Shown in pieces: positions 46,676 through 56,925 of a DNA stretch of 64,000 nucleotides (position 1 is the first letter of the stretch; the number at the start of each line of letters is the position of its first letter). The DNA is taken from the NCBI RefSeq assembly GCF_963675165.1, contig NC_087381.1:3968001-4032000 (forward strand), given 5' to 3'. The DNA is from Halichondria panicea (taxonomy: Eukaryota; Porifera; Demospongiae; Suberitida; Halichondriidae). The translations under genes were made by a program, and so were the position numbers. The notes below the pieces were generated by a model, which saw only the letters and a list, made by a program, of their open reading frames with translations, was not told the origin of the DNA and ran no database searches.

Positions 46676-47394
46676 AGTGTGCCTCAATATCCACAGAGTT
46701 AGGAGGAACACAGCAGAGGAGCAGTAAGAATACTGTCAACTGAGTAATGCTAGACTCCTTACATTGTTGAAGCTGCTTGGTGTAGAGTGACCTCTCCAGA
46801 GTAACTACATGCAAGTGATCCAGGTACTCCTGCATAACAATAACTATTATTGTATTATGTTGTATGTACAGAATGGTTAAAAATGTTGTGGTCAAAAATG
46901 TATTGTTTAAACTTATACACGCACCTGTAGTGCTGACGACTTCTCTATGTCACTGTTTGTGGCTCTCTTGATTCCAGTCCACGGACATGGGTTTCATCAC
47001 CACAACTGCAGGAAGAAGAGTCTGCCAGTGTCTGCCAGTATGCTGACGCCCTTCCTCCTGTTGCCATTGTGGAACTCTGGTACTGTTTCCAAATGCCTCG
47101 CAGCTTGATATCAGTGCCACTGTATCCCGGAACGCGTGGCAGAAGGAGACCGTGCATCTCGGTGTAAAATTGGTTATGCTTTTTTAATACCTACCACAAT
47201 TTCCTCGTGGGATAGGGTATTCTTTGGTAGGCGGTGTTTGTTACCATGTACCCTAGGAACAAGGACTTGGCCAGGTTCTTTTCACCTTAAAAAATTCTAA
47301 GTGTTCAATTACCATGAGACAGATCAAGTCATCGCACTTGGACGCCGCCAGGTTTTCTGGGCCATTGCCACGGCAGCATCTTCGGATTTTTCCG

Positions 47395-47710
47395 GTTGGG
47401 TGACTAACAGCAGGTTCTGAATGGGATCAGAAGCGTCACCTCTCATGGGGCGATGTGGCGCTATACAGCTCCGTCACTTATCCAAATACATCTCAAGCAA
47501 GCGACCAGTTTGGCAGGGGAGAGCAACACACTGCCCAGTACAGGCCATGCTCACGTACACCTTCTTCCTCCTGCAGGATTCAGGCCCAGCTTTGAAACCA
47601 TGGTTTCTCAAACGCCTCCGCTCAGTGCTGGAAGCTGTGGGTTTGTCGTTTGCTTTTCGGATCGGTCTTGAGGACTCCCTCATTATGACGGTGGAGCAGC
47701 TCAGCCTTCC
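47395..47710 (+). pseudogene. Tyrosine recombinase C-terminal fragment (DIRS/Crypton type)
   Basis: In the 47421 frame: RHLSKYISSKRPVWQGRA, CPVQAMLTYTFFL, KPWFLKRLRSVLEAVGLSF, FRIGLEDSLI. The CPV.A...Y and GLS..SFRIG..LEDS layout is that of tyrosine recombinases of DIRS retrotransposons or Cryptons. The His of the usual HSFRIG box and the stretch after it are missing, and the nucleophilic Tyr is not visible. It is a dead fragment; DIRS and Crypton origin cannot be separated without the rest of the element. Confidence 0.6.
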
Positions 47711-47765
47711 TCATTTATCTCATTTATCTCAGAAGCCAATTAGCGGCTGTAGCGGGGGCAACTAG

Positions 47766-48200
47766 CATCCTTGCCTTAGTAGGCTTTAGGATTATTTTAT
47801 TGGTCATGTATACATACATTTTTGACGTGTCTGTTATGTGCATACTTATGCCCTCAAAGTATGCCCTCATGATTTATTACTACAACTATATACTGTATAT
47901 ACTGGTCGATGTACACAGTCACTAGCTACCAGCGTTATACGACCAGTTTCCTGGGCCCTCCATAATGTGATCACCCACAATGCAGTGATACCAGTACTAA
48001 GTTGTATAGTTGCTCTGGTTGCTATAGTTTTGAACGTTGACGTCACAACGTCAATATGTTTGCGCTATGTTTGCGCTATGTTTAACACACATAGAGTTAA
48101 CAGTTCCTGCACTAGCCACGTGGCAACAGTTGTCGTATTGCTGCAAAGATTTATGCAAATAGCCATCGGTAAGCCACATTCTAGGCATGGGAGTACACCG
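47766..48200. other. Repeat scrap, no gene
   Basis: 47930-47985 is an inverse copy of 18200-18250 (ACGACCAGTTTCCTGGGCCC, CATAATGTGATCACCCA). The rest is unassigned, with a short duplicated TTTGCGCTATG near 48058-48080. Confidence 0.55.
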
Positions 48201-48828
48201 TAAAAACAGTTTAGTTAAAAATAATAACCAAAAAAATTAGTTAAAAACTTTGCAACTGAGGTAACCAATCTTTTTGTTAAAATAACACTCTAAAAAAGGT
48301 GACAACATTAGTTATTTGTAAATAACAAAATATGAAGTGTTATTTTACTGAATTATTATTGGTGTTTCTTACTAACTAATTATAGTATATTATGATTATA
48401 ACTATCATTTAGTTAATAGAGAGTTATCCAAGATGTAAATTTAACATTTTCATTTTGTTAAGACATTGAATATTTTTAAAGTAACAATTTAATATTGTTA
48501 CCTTTACAATAACAATTAGCTATAATAATAATTATAGCATCATAATTATAAGTTGCAAATTATAAAAATGACTCAAATTGGTTCTTAAAACTGAAAATAA
48601 CCTATACGAGGTAGCACTACGTACATGTAGCGAAAGAGTAAGTCATAATGGGTGTATACAATAGCTACATGATTAACATGAAGCTAAAGCTTGAATATCT
48701 AGTGATGGATAAAAATAATAGGTAGAAGTTTTTCCTGAAACGCTATGAGGAAGGCCAAACACAAACTCTTGAAAAAAGATACAGAGGTCATGCACTGCTT
48801 TGCTATATTCTAAATTAAAAACATAAAA
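48201..48828. other. AT-rich non-coding stretch
   Basis: Dominated by TTAGTTA/AATAACAA motifs. No coding or structured repeat seen. Confidence 0.5.
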
Positions 48829-49095
48829 CAGAGAAAACCATAATAATTATGAAGATCGCTTTTGATAGGGTTGTCACAGTGCAAAACACAGATTGTTCCA
48901 CGGAAACGAAAAAGGTGACAACACCATCCTCGGCACAAAATTGACCAATCCAGGGAGCATTAACAGAGAAAACCATAATAATTATGAAGATCGCTTTTGA
49001 TAGGGTTGTCACAGTGCAAAACACAGATTGTTCCACGAAAACGAAAAAGGTGACAACACCATCCTCGGCACAAAATTGACCAATCCAGGGAGCAT
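48829..49095. repeat. Perfect-register tandem duplication of about 132 bp
   Basis: AACAGAGAAAACCATAATAA ... CCAATCCAGGGAGCATT occurs at 48829-48960 and again at 48961-49094 with a single visible mismatch (CCACGGAAACG versus CCACGAAAACG). As 132 is divisible by three, the minus frame stays open through both (NAPWIGQFCAEDGVVTFF twice). A different minus frame just upstream (49187-49100) is basic and unrecognised. Confidence 0.9.
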
Positions 49096-49485
49096 TCGTC
49101 AATAGAACGGGCTCCATTTTTTGTCGCATACCTCATATTCATTGAAAAAACCACCCAGGTCCCCCTCTTTCTTTTTTCGTTGCACACAGAGAAGTTGAAA
49201 TAACATTTTAATCACAGATCTTTCCTCATCATCATCGTCACCTAATAAAGGTACAAGCATCCTCTACATACAAGCATCCTCTATGGCTGACATCAAACCA
49301 GGGTTGGCTGTCCAGCAAGAGAAAGCACAGAGCGTACATGCTCAGCCCTTGTCTTGAATGCAGCCTTAGCTGCTTGATTGTCAAAATTGACAACTAGAAA
49401 CGATTTCTTTGACTTGCAAACTACTCGTACGGCTTACTGGCTTAGATCTAAATATAGTCTAAGTACCTCCCAGAGCGCAAACTGT

Positions 49486-49745
49486 CCCGGCTGCAGTGGC
49501 ATGTGAGGTGGACTGTTAGTGTCCTTTACATCAGGTTGAATGACCTGGACTAAACCTGTCCCGGCTGCAGTGGCATGTGAGGTGGACTGTTAGTGTCCTT
49601 TACATAAGGTTGAATGACCTGAACTAAACCTGTCCTGACTACAATGGCATGTGAGGTGGACTTTTAGTGTCCTTTACACCAGGTTGAATAACCTAAACTA
49701 ATATAAACCTGTCCGACTGGGCTGCAGTGGCATGTGAGGTGGATA
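49486..49745 (+). repeat. Minisatellite, about 72-bp unit, 3.5 copies
   Basis: Units start CTGTCCCGGCTGCAGTGGCA, continue TGTGAGGTGGACTGTTAGTG, and end AGGTTGAATGACCTGAACTA at about 49486, 49557, 49630 and 49708. The later units are more diverged. Confidence 0.88.
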
Positions 49746-50179
49746 GGTGGATTGCTATATAGCTATTGCTATAGCAGTATAATAATTATAGTGTATAATA
49801 ATACATATGCGTCAGGTTGAATGCTATATAGACTGCATGCAATATAGACTGCATGCAATTGCAATGGTAGACCACCTGTCTACTAATCAGGTTGAATGAC
49901 GTAAACTACAAGTGCACTGCCATAATTATATAGAGTGTAGTTATGTATAACTAGCTGTATAACTAGCTGCATGTCTCGACTGCATGCTGAGTGAATCAGT
50001 ACTATACAACAGATATACTCTTAGACCACACCTATATACGGTGCATGCATAATATACGCTTATAAATATATTTGACTTATTCCAAATAATCTCGATATAA
50101 GACAGTGAGAAATACATGTATATATAGGGACTAAATGTTGTCTATAATTTTTATGCATAATGTAGACAGTTTATTATAG
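49746..50179. other. No gene seen
   Basis: AT-rich, TATAGACTGCATGCAA duplicated near 49828-49858. No coding signal. Confidence 0.5.
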
Positions 50180-50577
50180 TCATGATCATACGAATGCCCA
50201 AGGAGGGAACTTCTCTTTGCTAGGCGTTTTCCGACTAGAGAGCTCTCCCTCAACTCTCTGCTTTGTTTGTCTCTTTGCTTGAGGGCTCTTGTCTTTGAGG
50301 CTGGCATCATCAATTCTTCTTTTAAACTCATCAACACAAGACGAGACGAGAGCCAGGGCAATGCATGCCTTTTTATGATCTCTGTCCCATCATCATCTAT
50401 ATCGCTTTCATCACTTGAAGTGAGTTGAGGACACAGCACCACTACCCATTTTTCTTTATCTGAAGCTGTCTTTATCTGAAGCTTTTTCCAACATAGCCTC
50501 CTCACGCTCCTGGAGTTTCTGTGTATGGAAATGCATGTGAATAGCTGAAGTGATAGACGTGTGCATGTATATAACAA
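50180..50577 (-). pseudogene. C-terminal exon of an unnamed transposon-type protein
   Basis: The minus strand encodes LTSSDESDIDDDGTEIIKRH and ALPWLSSRL. After a one-frame change it reads DEFKRRIDDASLKDKSPQAK, RQTKQRVEGELSSRK and PPWAFV before a stop near 50182. The motif order acidic stretch, LPW.S..V, K.SPQ.KRQTK, S.R.....PPWA recurs at the C-terminus of multi-copy proteins in sponge and cnidarian genomes; I do not know their function. A duplicated CTTTATCTGAAGC lies near 50450-50480. Confidence 0.5.
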
Positions 50578-50908
50578 TCAAGAACTACAAGATATCAGTG
50601 TATGTCCACTATTAATAATATACATCAGGCTCTCAGGACGAGAAGGATGGTTTACCTTGTCATAATCGAATGCATAATTAAAATTTTAATCATGCACTTG
50701 GAATGAAAAATACCTATAAAGCTACCTTACCTAACTATATAGCTAATTATAACAGTCTCAACGAACGACAAGCTTGTGCGCATATAGCTTGTAGCCAGTG
50801 CATGCTAAGGGTTCTAGCTCTGTGTACAGTGTACTACTTGACTCAAAGTGCAACGGGTGCTAATTGCTGATTGATACCTCAATGGAAAGCAAGCTGCACA
50901 GGAAGCCG
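50578..50908. other. No gene seen
   Basis: AT-rich spacer. Confidence 0.5.
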
Positions 50909-51704
50909 TTATGCCTCGGTGCGCATGCACATGCACAAGCGAGGTATACGTACGGTAGTGTGTTTGTGTCTGTCTGTCTGTGTAGACTGCTACAGCTGCT
51001 CAAGAATCAATAAAGTGCAAATAAGAGTTTCTATATAATTATACAGGCTTCTAGTCACGGAGTTTCCACGTGATTTAGAAGTCCTCAGGATGCGGTCATA
51101 ACTACTTACGAAACGTGATCCCCGTAGTCCTTCTCTTTATGGGCTTCTGATGTAATTCGTGGATTTGCAAAATAATGATTGGTTCTCGAGTTATGCCTAT
51201 AGTTTTGCTTACTTGGAATGCCATGCATTGTAGAAGAGTGCATATTCAAAATATCGGATATTGCAGAGAGGCATAGCAGGTAATTTTTGAGGGCCAATAC
51301 TTCTAGCGACTACGCCACATGTTTACCATGCCTTGCCTAATAGGAACATTTGCACAAATTGGAAATTTTCACAGAGCAATTGTAGCAAGGCCATCGAAAT
51401 GCACCATACAACAGTACACCCTTAGAAGTTAACATACCCAGCTATAGCACGCAAGCCGATGCATCATACAACACCCACAGGACAATTATACATACCCTCG
51501 CAAGCCGTTCATGTTTTCTTTTGCTTTTGTTTTTGGCTCCTAGTTTTCCTCGCCTACGAGATGGCTCCTCCTCGTTACGTGAACGATAAAATCGATAAGC
51601 AGCGTCTACACAAACATAAACAACAAGTTATTGTCTCATAATTGAACATTAAATTGAAAACACCGCGGGTGCTGATGCCTCGGTGGATATGTCACATTAA
51701 CTAT

Positions 51705-52135
51705 ACCAAGAGTATATGATAGAGAAGAGAGTATCGAACGTAGGCATACTGTACATCAGATGTATGTGGAGAGTAACGTGACTTCCTGTATCTGTCACAA
51801 GCTTGGAATTTGCACACTGACCAATCCAAGTGTGGGTGATGTAATCTATCAAGAAAGTAGATTACATCACCCACACTTGGATGGGTTGATAGATTACATC
51901 ACCCACGCTTGGATGGGTTGATAGATTACATCACCCACACTTGGATGGGTTGATAGATTACATCACCCACACTTGGATGGGTTGATAGATTACATCACCC
52001 ACGCTTGGATTGGTCAGTGTGCAAATTCCAAGCTTGTGACAGATACAGGAAGTCACGTTACTCTCCGCATACATCTGATGTACAGGATGTACAGTATGCC
52101 TACATTCGATACTCTCTATCATACTAGTTATGGCT
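51705..52135. mobile_element. Foldback element with central tandem repeats
   Basis: Two near-perfect inverted arms of about 135 bp share TATGATAGAG, GGCATACTGTACATCAGATG, AGTAACGTGACTTCCTGTAT, CAAGCTTGGAATTTGCACAC and CCAATCC. They enclose five 32-bp units, TAGATTACATCACCCACACT + TGGATGGGTTGA (about 51864-52010). Non-coding; could form a very stable hairpin. Confidence 0.88.
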
Positions 52136-52319
52136 ATAATACGTTGTTACGGGGTAATTTACTGTATACAGGGAAACTCAAATGATCGACCATGATTGAT
52201 GCTAAAAAGAATGCCAAAAGTACAAAGTCTATATAGCTGCTGATCAGTAGAGCCTACAATAGCTAGCATGCAGCTCTAATCTCACTTTTGCACTGTAGCT
52301 AGCGTTTTAGTGCACTAGT

Positions 52320-52740
52320 CAATATAAAGTACCTGTTCCGTTTACGTAGTAGTACGTTCGCGACGTTTCCGTTTTTTACCCTACCATTGCTAATTACCGT
52401 TGCACGTTGCAAGTACGTTTTGCAGAAAAGTTTTTGAAAACGAACAAAGAGACAATCCTAGTGATTTCGACTGTCATAGCTAGACTAGTTTACTTAGCTA
52501 GTTTACTTAGCTATGCTATGGCTATGTCTAGCTTTACAACAAAGACGTAAAACGCGCACCATTCACAGGTATAATTCTTCTTAAAGTCTCTCATCAAAAA
52601 GGATGTCTGCAGTCTCTATAGAGTTCTATCTCTGTTCTACAAGGTTAGAAAACGCTAGCTACCTAGCTATAATATCTAAAAGCTAACTGCTGTAAAAGTT
52701 CTAGCTAGCTAGCTAGCTGCGGAACGGGTACTTTATATTG
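52320..52740. mobile_element. MITE with CAATATAAAGTACC inverted ends
   Basis: Left CAATATAAAGTACCTGTTCC, right CGGAACGGGTACTTTATATTG; one mismatch within 21 bp. The 421-bp interior is non-coding with TAGCTAGC runs. No clear target duplication. Confidence 0.82.
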
Positions 52741-52940
52741 GCTGCTACTGTAGTAGCAACACTCCATGGACAGGTTTTGCTACTCTCTTCTGTTTGCTAC
52801 TCTCTTCTGAAAGGCTGCAATAACATTAAGCCAAGAAGACATGATGAAATGATGATTAGAAGCCTATAGAAATCCTTGAGCAGCTGTACACAAACACATT
52901 ACCGTATACTTCGAGTGCGCATGCGAACCGAGGCATAATG

Positions 52941-53630
52941 AAAACACCCATAGTTAAATCAGTTGATCATTTTTGTACCTTTGATATGCTCAGTGAGGAA
53001 TCCCGAGTTTAAAGCCTTTAACCTCCTTGAGTAAGCGATTCAAAGTCACTTGGTTTTGGTCATCTTTGAATATTACAATAATCATGAATAAGGTTGGCAA
53101 GAAAAATAAGAAAAATAAGACACTTAATTACCCAGGCTCGGTTTTCCACCCAAGGAAGTTTTCTGATCCTCTGTTAACAGCACACCGTAGATCCGTCTTG
53201 TTTCACGCTGCAGTGAGAAAAACAGTTATATACCCCAATAATTGGATTGTCCCGGCATCTTGATGTACTGTAAATATTTATAACAAAAACTATGTGCAGT
53301 TCATTTGTTTCTCAATTACTGCTTAAACATGTAGAAGACACCTACAGCTGGCTACAGTAGTTTGAACACCATTGGGATAGTGCAGCTTGGCCGGAAGAGT
53401 TGTGTTAACCTTAATTATAGTGGGTAATTTCTTTGGGAAAATATATAGACAAAACTCGCCCTGAAATGCGGCCACTCACTATTCCGTACACTGGCCATGC
53501 ACCAGTACAGTATACTGGTTGGATGCCCAAAAACTAGGTCATTTTGGGTGTAGGTTGGCAGATAAAATTGGACACGTACGTACAACAAACTAAATTCGAG
53601 TGGTGAAGCTTAACGCATTAACTTACTCTA
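52941..53630. other. No firm gene
   Basis: A plus-strand open frame (53085-53263) encodes a Lys-rich start and PRKFSDPLLTAHRRSVLF, unrecognised and possibly a shadow. A TATACTGG palindrome-like pair lies near 53490-53520. Confidence 0.4.
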
Positions 53631-53631
53631 A

Positions 53632-54088
53632 CTTCATCAGGGACATTTTTCTTTTTCCTCTTTGGAGTGCTACAAGACGAGCTGGAAATCTGCTCTTCAA
53701 CATTTCTTACTCTTCTCTGGGTAGTCTTTACTGTAGACACAAGCTTTTCAATTGCTGAGTTAGTTTTCTGTAGTTCCTTTAAAATCATGACATTGGAGCT
53801 GGTAGAACTAGCAGCCTGGAGGGACTTCTTTTTCTTCTTTGTTCTTTTGGGTGGTGTTGACGATTGTTCTAGGCCATCGTTGTCCTCGTCTTCACTAGAA
53901 CTGGAAGCGAACGCCGGACGCCGTCTCTTTTGACTACCAGGGTACTGCCGCCTATCCAATGATCCATTGCTGCAGCTATCACTTAATTCATGATCACTTA
54001 AGTCAAAAGCTTCTAGGTTTAAGTTGCGAGCCATTGATTTCAATCGAGCTAGAGAACTGTGTACTGTGCTGTGCAGCTGGCTGACCAT
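53632..54088 (-). CDS. First exon of a Lys/Ser-rich coiled-coil nuclear protein
   Basis: ATG 54088 opens MVSQLHSTVHSSLARLKSMA. The product has an acidic Ser stretch (ASSSSEDEDND), two nuclear-signal-like clusters (KRTKKKKK, KRKKK) and a predicted coil MILKELQKTNSAIEKLVSTV plus RRVRNVEEQI. It is open for 152 codons and ends at GTTAGA followed by GTAAGT, a strong donor, so the gene continues in downstream exons I could not find. The layout resembles the N-terminal region before a BEN domain in multi-copy sponge and cnidarian proteins, but no BEN domain is visible, so that is a guess. No frameshift within the exon. Confidence 0.5.
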
Positions 54089-54309
54089 GTGCTCCTAATA
54101 ATACTGCGCATGTGTAGATATCGGAAGTGCCGCCCTCGACGTTGTAGTCTAAATCTGCCTTGATTCGAGCATAGATTTTTCTCAGTACTGTTCGCGTGCA
54201 ACAGTGGCGGCTTGCGAGTCTATAGACTAGACGTCTGAGTTGAACGAGTCGAGTGGATATCCATGGGGAGAGGATGGTCAGGCTTCTACAGATAATATTG
54301 TTCTCTCCC

Positions 54310-55188
54310 CATATGTGTCAGTTACACTGGCTTAGGGGTGTGTGGTGTGTATAGCTAGCTGTTTTCTGTCCCGCCTTTAGCCAATCAACTGTATAGGGTA
54401 TGGCTATACCCGTTGTTTTCTGTTGTTTTCTGTTCCCATGTGTCAGTTACACTGGCTTAGGCCAGTCGACTTAGGCAGTGGGGTGTGTGTGTAAAGCCTT
54501 GCTTGCTGTTTCTCGCCTTTAGCCTGTCAACTTAGATGTGTTTGTATAGCCTTACCCGTTGCTCTCTGTTCCCATGTGTCAGTTACACTGGCTTAGGCCA
54601 GTCGACTTAGGCAGTGGGGTGTGTGTGTAAAGCCTTGCTCTCTGTTCCCATGTGTCAGTTACACTGGCTTAGGCCAGTCGACTTAGGCAGTGGGGTGTGT
54701 GTGTAAAGCCTTGCTTGCTGTTTCCCGCCTTTAGCCTGTCAACTTAGCCTTACCTGTTGCTCTCTGTTCCCATGTGTCAGTTACACTGGCTTAGGCCAGT
54801 CGACTTCAGCAGTGGGGTGTGTGTGTAAAGCCTTGCTTGCTGTTTCCCGCCTTTAGCCTGTCAACTTAGATGTGTTTGTATAGCCTTACCTGTTGCTCTC
54901 TGTTCCCATGTGTCAGTTACACTGGCTTAGGCCAGTCGACTTAGGCAGTGGGGTGTGTGTGTAAAGCCTTGCTTGCTGTCAACTTAGGTGTGTGTATAGC
55001 CCTACCCGTTGCTCTCTGTTCCCAGATGGGTGTGTGTAGGTGTGTGTATAGCCTTGCTTGCAGCCATGCTACGTAAGCGTGTGTGTATGATTATATAGCC
55101 TTATATAGCCTTACCTGTTACTCATGTGTCAGTTACACTAGCTGGTTTTAGCCTGTCAACTTGACAGCGGGGTATGTGTGTAAAGTAG
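54310..55188 (+). repeat. Higher-order tandem repeat (77-135 bp units)
   Basis: Seven units, each starting CATGTGTCAGTTACACTGGC (about 54315, 54437, 54568, 54648, 54772, 54906, 55122; last one diverged). Most carry TTAGGCCAGTCGACTTAGGC and GTGGGGTGTGTGTGTAAAGC. Unit length varies because the second half (TTTAGCCTGTCAACTTAG ... CTCTCTGTTCC) is sometimes missing. Non-coding. A MULE-like element is inserted at its right edge. Confidence 0.9.
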
Positions 55189-55197
55189 CCACACTGC

Positions 55198-56501
55198 TAG
55201 CCTCGATCCCAGGCCGATCCGTCTCTAATTGAACGCTAGGTCGCCTCCTCGGCCTGGTATTGATTGTATCTGGGCGTGACTGGAAACTGGTAAGTATCAG
55301 CTATGACTGTAAAATCTTCAGTTTATCACAGTTGGCTAAAAATACAGCGATATAATGATATAATGACACTAGAAATTAATACTGTGCACAGCAGTACTGT
55401 GTCCATAATAAAATGCAGATGTTTAGAAGCGAAGATCTCAAACAAGAGCTTCCAGAAAGACTTAATAAATACTGCGTTGGATATGCCTGCTAAGCCTTCA
55501 GGTGGCATAACAAAGATTGTGTGTTCACAGTGCATCAAGAGACAGTAGAATCCTGACGTCACTGGTCAGGATAGCAACCACAAGTGTTGAAAGAGCCATT
55601 CCACGTCCGTAGTTTTAGTGCAGGTAGTTCTATAAGATCGGACCCTTGGGAAGGACACGAGTGGCACTGGGGCATCCTCTTTCAATTAGTTCACACCCAT
55701 CAGCTAGGAGGAGTACGACGGGGGTTGGAGGGGAAGGTTCCATTTTGCTCCTGTATACAAATTAGTATGAACTTAAATTCACCATTCCACTATACAATTC
55801 CACTATACAATTCCACTATACATTTTGTAACTCACAGTGATGGTCCACACAAACTAGCCACGATCCCAGGCCGCACTTCCTTGAAGGCCGGTGAAGGAGG
55901 CTATCACAACACCAGTACCAGTGCCGTAATGTCATATCTTGATCCAGATACCAAGGATTGGGCTATAGGCTATAGTGTACAATTTCCAATGATGAAAGGG
56001 TATTATTGATTTATATCGCTCACCTTGACAATACATCCCAGGCCCAGCCACTTGTGGACACCCCTGAGCATAGTATACAAGAGATCGATGGCCAGAGTCT
56101 GAGGATAGACTCTACCAAGTGTATCTGGCAATCAATGGTCTAATCAAGCGCTTGTATTAAATTGTGTAGTCAATCAAAGGTAGCCACTGATAGCAGAAAC
56201 TTGAGAACCTAGGTCTGTTCTTTCACAAGAGTGATGCTCCTTCTTCCTTCGCACAAGACAGCTCCTCACACTCTAGCTAGCTAAGCCTATATCTATGACA
56301 AACTAAACGAATAGACCTATGACACGGAGTTCTTTGTGATTTAACGGTGATTTTACGGAGTAAGTATGCTTACATGTGTTCTATTCGCTCCACCTTGCTC
56401 AGGTATTCGCTCTTTTTTAGCGCGCCCAGATACAATCAATACCAGGCCGAGGAGGCGACCTAGCGTTCAATTAGAGACGGATTGGCCTGGGATCGAGGCT
56501 A
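55198..56501. mobile_element. MULE-like element with perfect 9-bp target duplication
   Basis: Inverted ends of about 85 bp start TAGCCTCGATCCCAGGCC and include TCTCTAATTGAACGCTAGG and GGCCTGGTATTGATTGTATC. The exact 9-bp repeat CCACACTGC flanks both sides (55189-55197, 56502-56510). Long inverted ends and 9-bp duplications indicate a Mutator-like element. Short interior ORFs (for example 55303-55548) are not recognisable. A small inverted motif TAGCCACGATCCCAGGCC ... GAAGGAGGCTA (55857-55903) sits inside and is repeated at 57289-57327. Confidence 0.9.
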
Positions 56502-56744
56502 CCACACTGCTGGACTCATGTTGACTTGGAACAACTGAAAGCTAACTATACTACTGGCTCGTATAGCTACCGTGCATGGTAAAACATAAGGAGGCGGAAA
56601 AAGGGCGCCCAATAATTGAAGCAGAGCATCTGAGATTATAGAGTAATAATAATATTATTTGTTATTATGACATCATTAATTTTCAGATTTCTAGGGGAGA
56701 ATAATCCCAGGGCGCTCCCCTCTCTCTGACCCTGGACTAGTCTG

Positions 56745-56925
56745 TGTGTCTATGTAGATTGCTACAGCTGCTCAAGAATCAATGAAGTGCAAGTAAGTGT
56801 TTCTAATAGGCTTCAATAGTCATGGATTCATGGATTTGCAAAATAATGTTTGGTTCTTGAGTTGTGCCTAGTTTTGCTTACTTAGAATGCCATTGTAGCC
56901 TTTTCAGAAGTGTGCTTAGCAAAAA
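56745..56925 (+). repeat. Fragment of the TTATGCCTCGG element
   Basis: GCTACAGCTGCTCAAGAATC, TTGCAAAATAATG and TTGTGCCTAGTTTTGCTTAC match 50985-51230. Ends not preserved. Confidence 0.75.

Larger units (their letters stand above)
41890..47185 (-). pseudogene. Spliced transposase-like gene opened by a Ty3 insertion
   Basis: Three exons read downward. The first (about 47180-46925) encodes LLLPRVPGYSGTDIKL, GIWKQYQSSTMATGGRA, LLPAVVVMKPMS (frame shifted) and ATNSDIEKSSALQ up to a GT donor. After a 95-nt intron the second starts at 46829 with EYLDHLHVVTLERSLYTKQL. It is interrupted at 46681 by the Ty3 element and resumes at 42287 to end HYSFDFAQQ at 42260. After a 178-nt intron the third (42081 down) encodes VHYPGPVFFLTP, then LIDASGDCGKGANTVISLLH and YYFEHHGL. 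It matches a family abundant in cnidarian and sponge genomes that I believe is transposon-derived; no biochemical role is known to me. Later catalytic-looking parts are absent. Confidence 0.65.
50909..52938. mobile_element. Composite element with TTATGCCTCGG inverted ends
   Basis: The left end TTATGCCTCGGTGCGCATGC continues GAGGTATACG and GTGTGTTTGTG, then CTACAGCTGCTCAAGAATC. The right end is the inverse (GATTTC-like, GAGCAGCTGTAC, ACACATTACCGTATACTTC, GAACCGAGGCATAA). The arms are about 75 bp, with extra bases in the left one. It contains two nested elements (51705-52135 and 52320-52740) and no recognisable protein. The fragment at 56745-56925 is a second copy of 50950-51230. Confidence 0.7.

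Noticed and set aside
47453..47671. Alternative 72-codon plus-strand ORF
   Set aside because: Another frame of the tyrosine-recombinase fragment; conserved motifs are in the 47421 frame.
51864..52010. Five 32-bp repeats as a CRISPR array
   Set aside because: Units are contiguous with no spacers and sit in the loop of a foldback element.
53667..53933. Plus-strand ORF of 88 codons with poly-Phe
   Set aside because: Antisense of the Lys-rich exon; the Phe run is the complement of AAG repeats.
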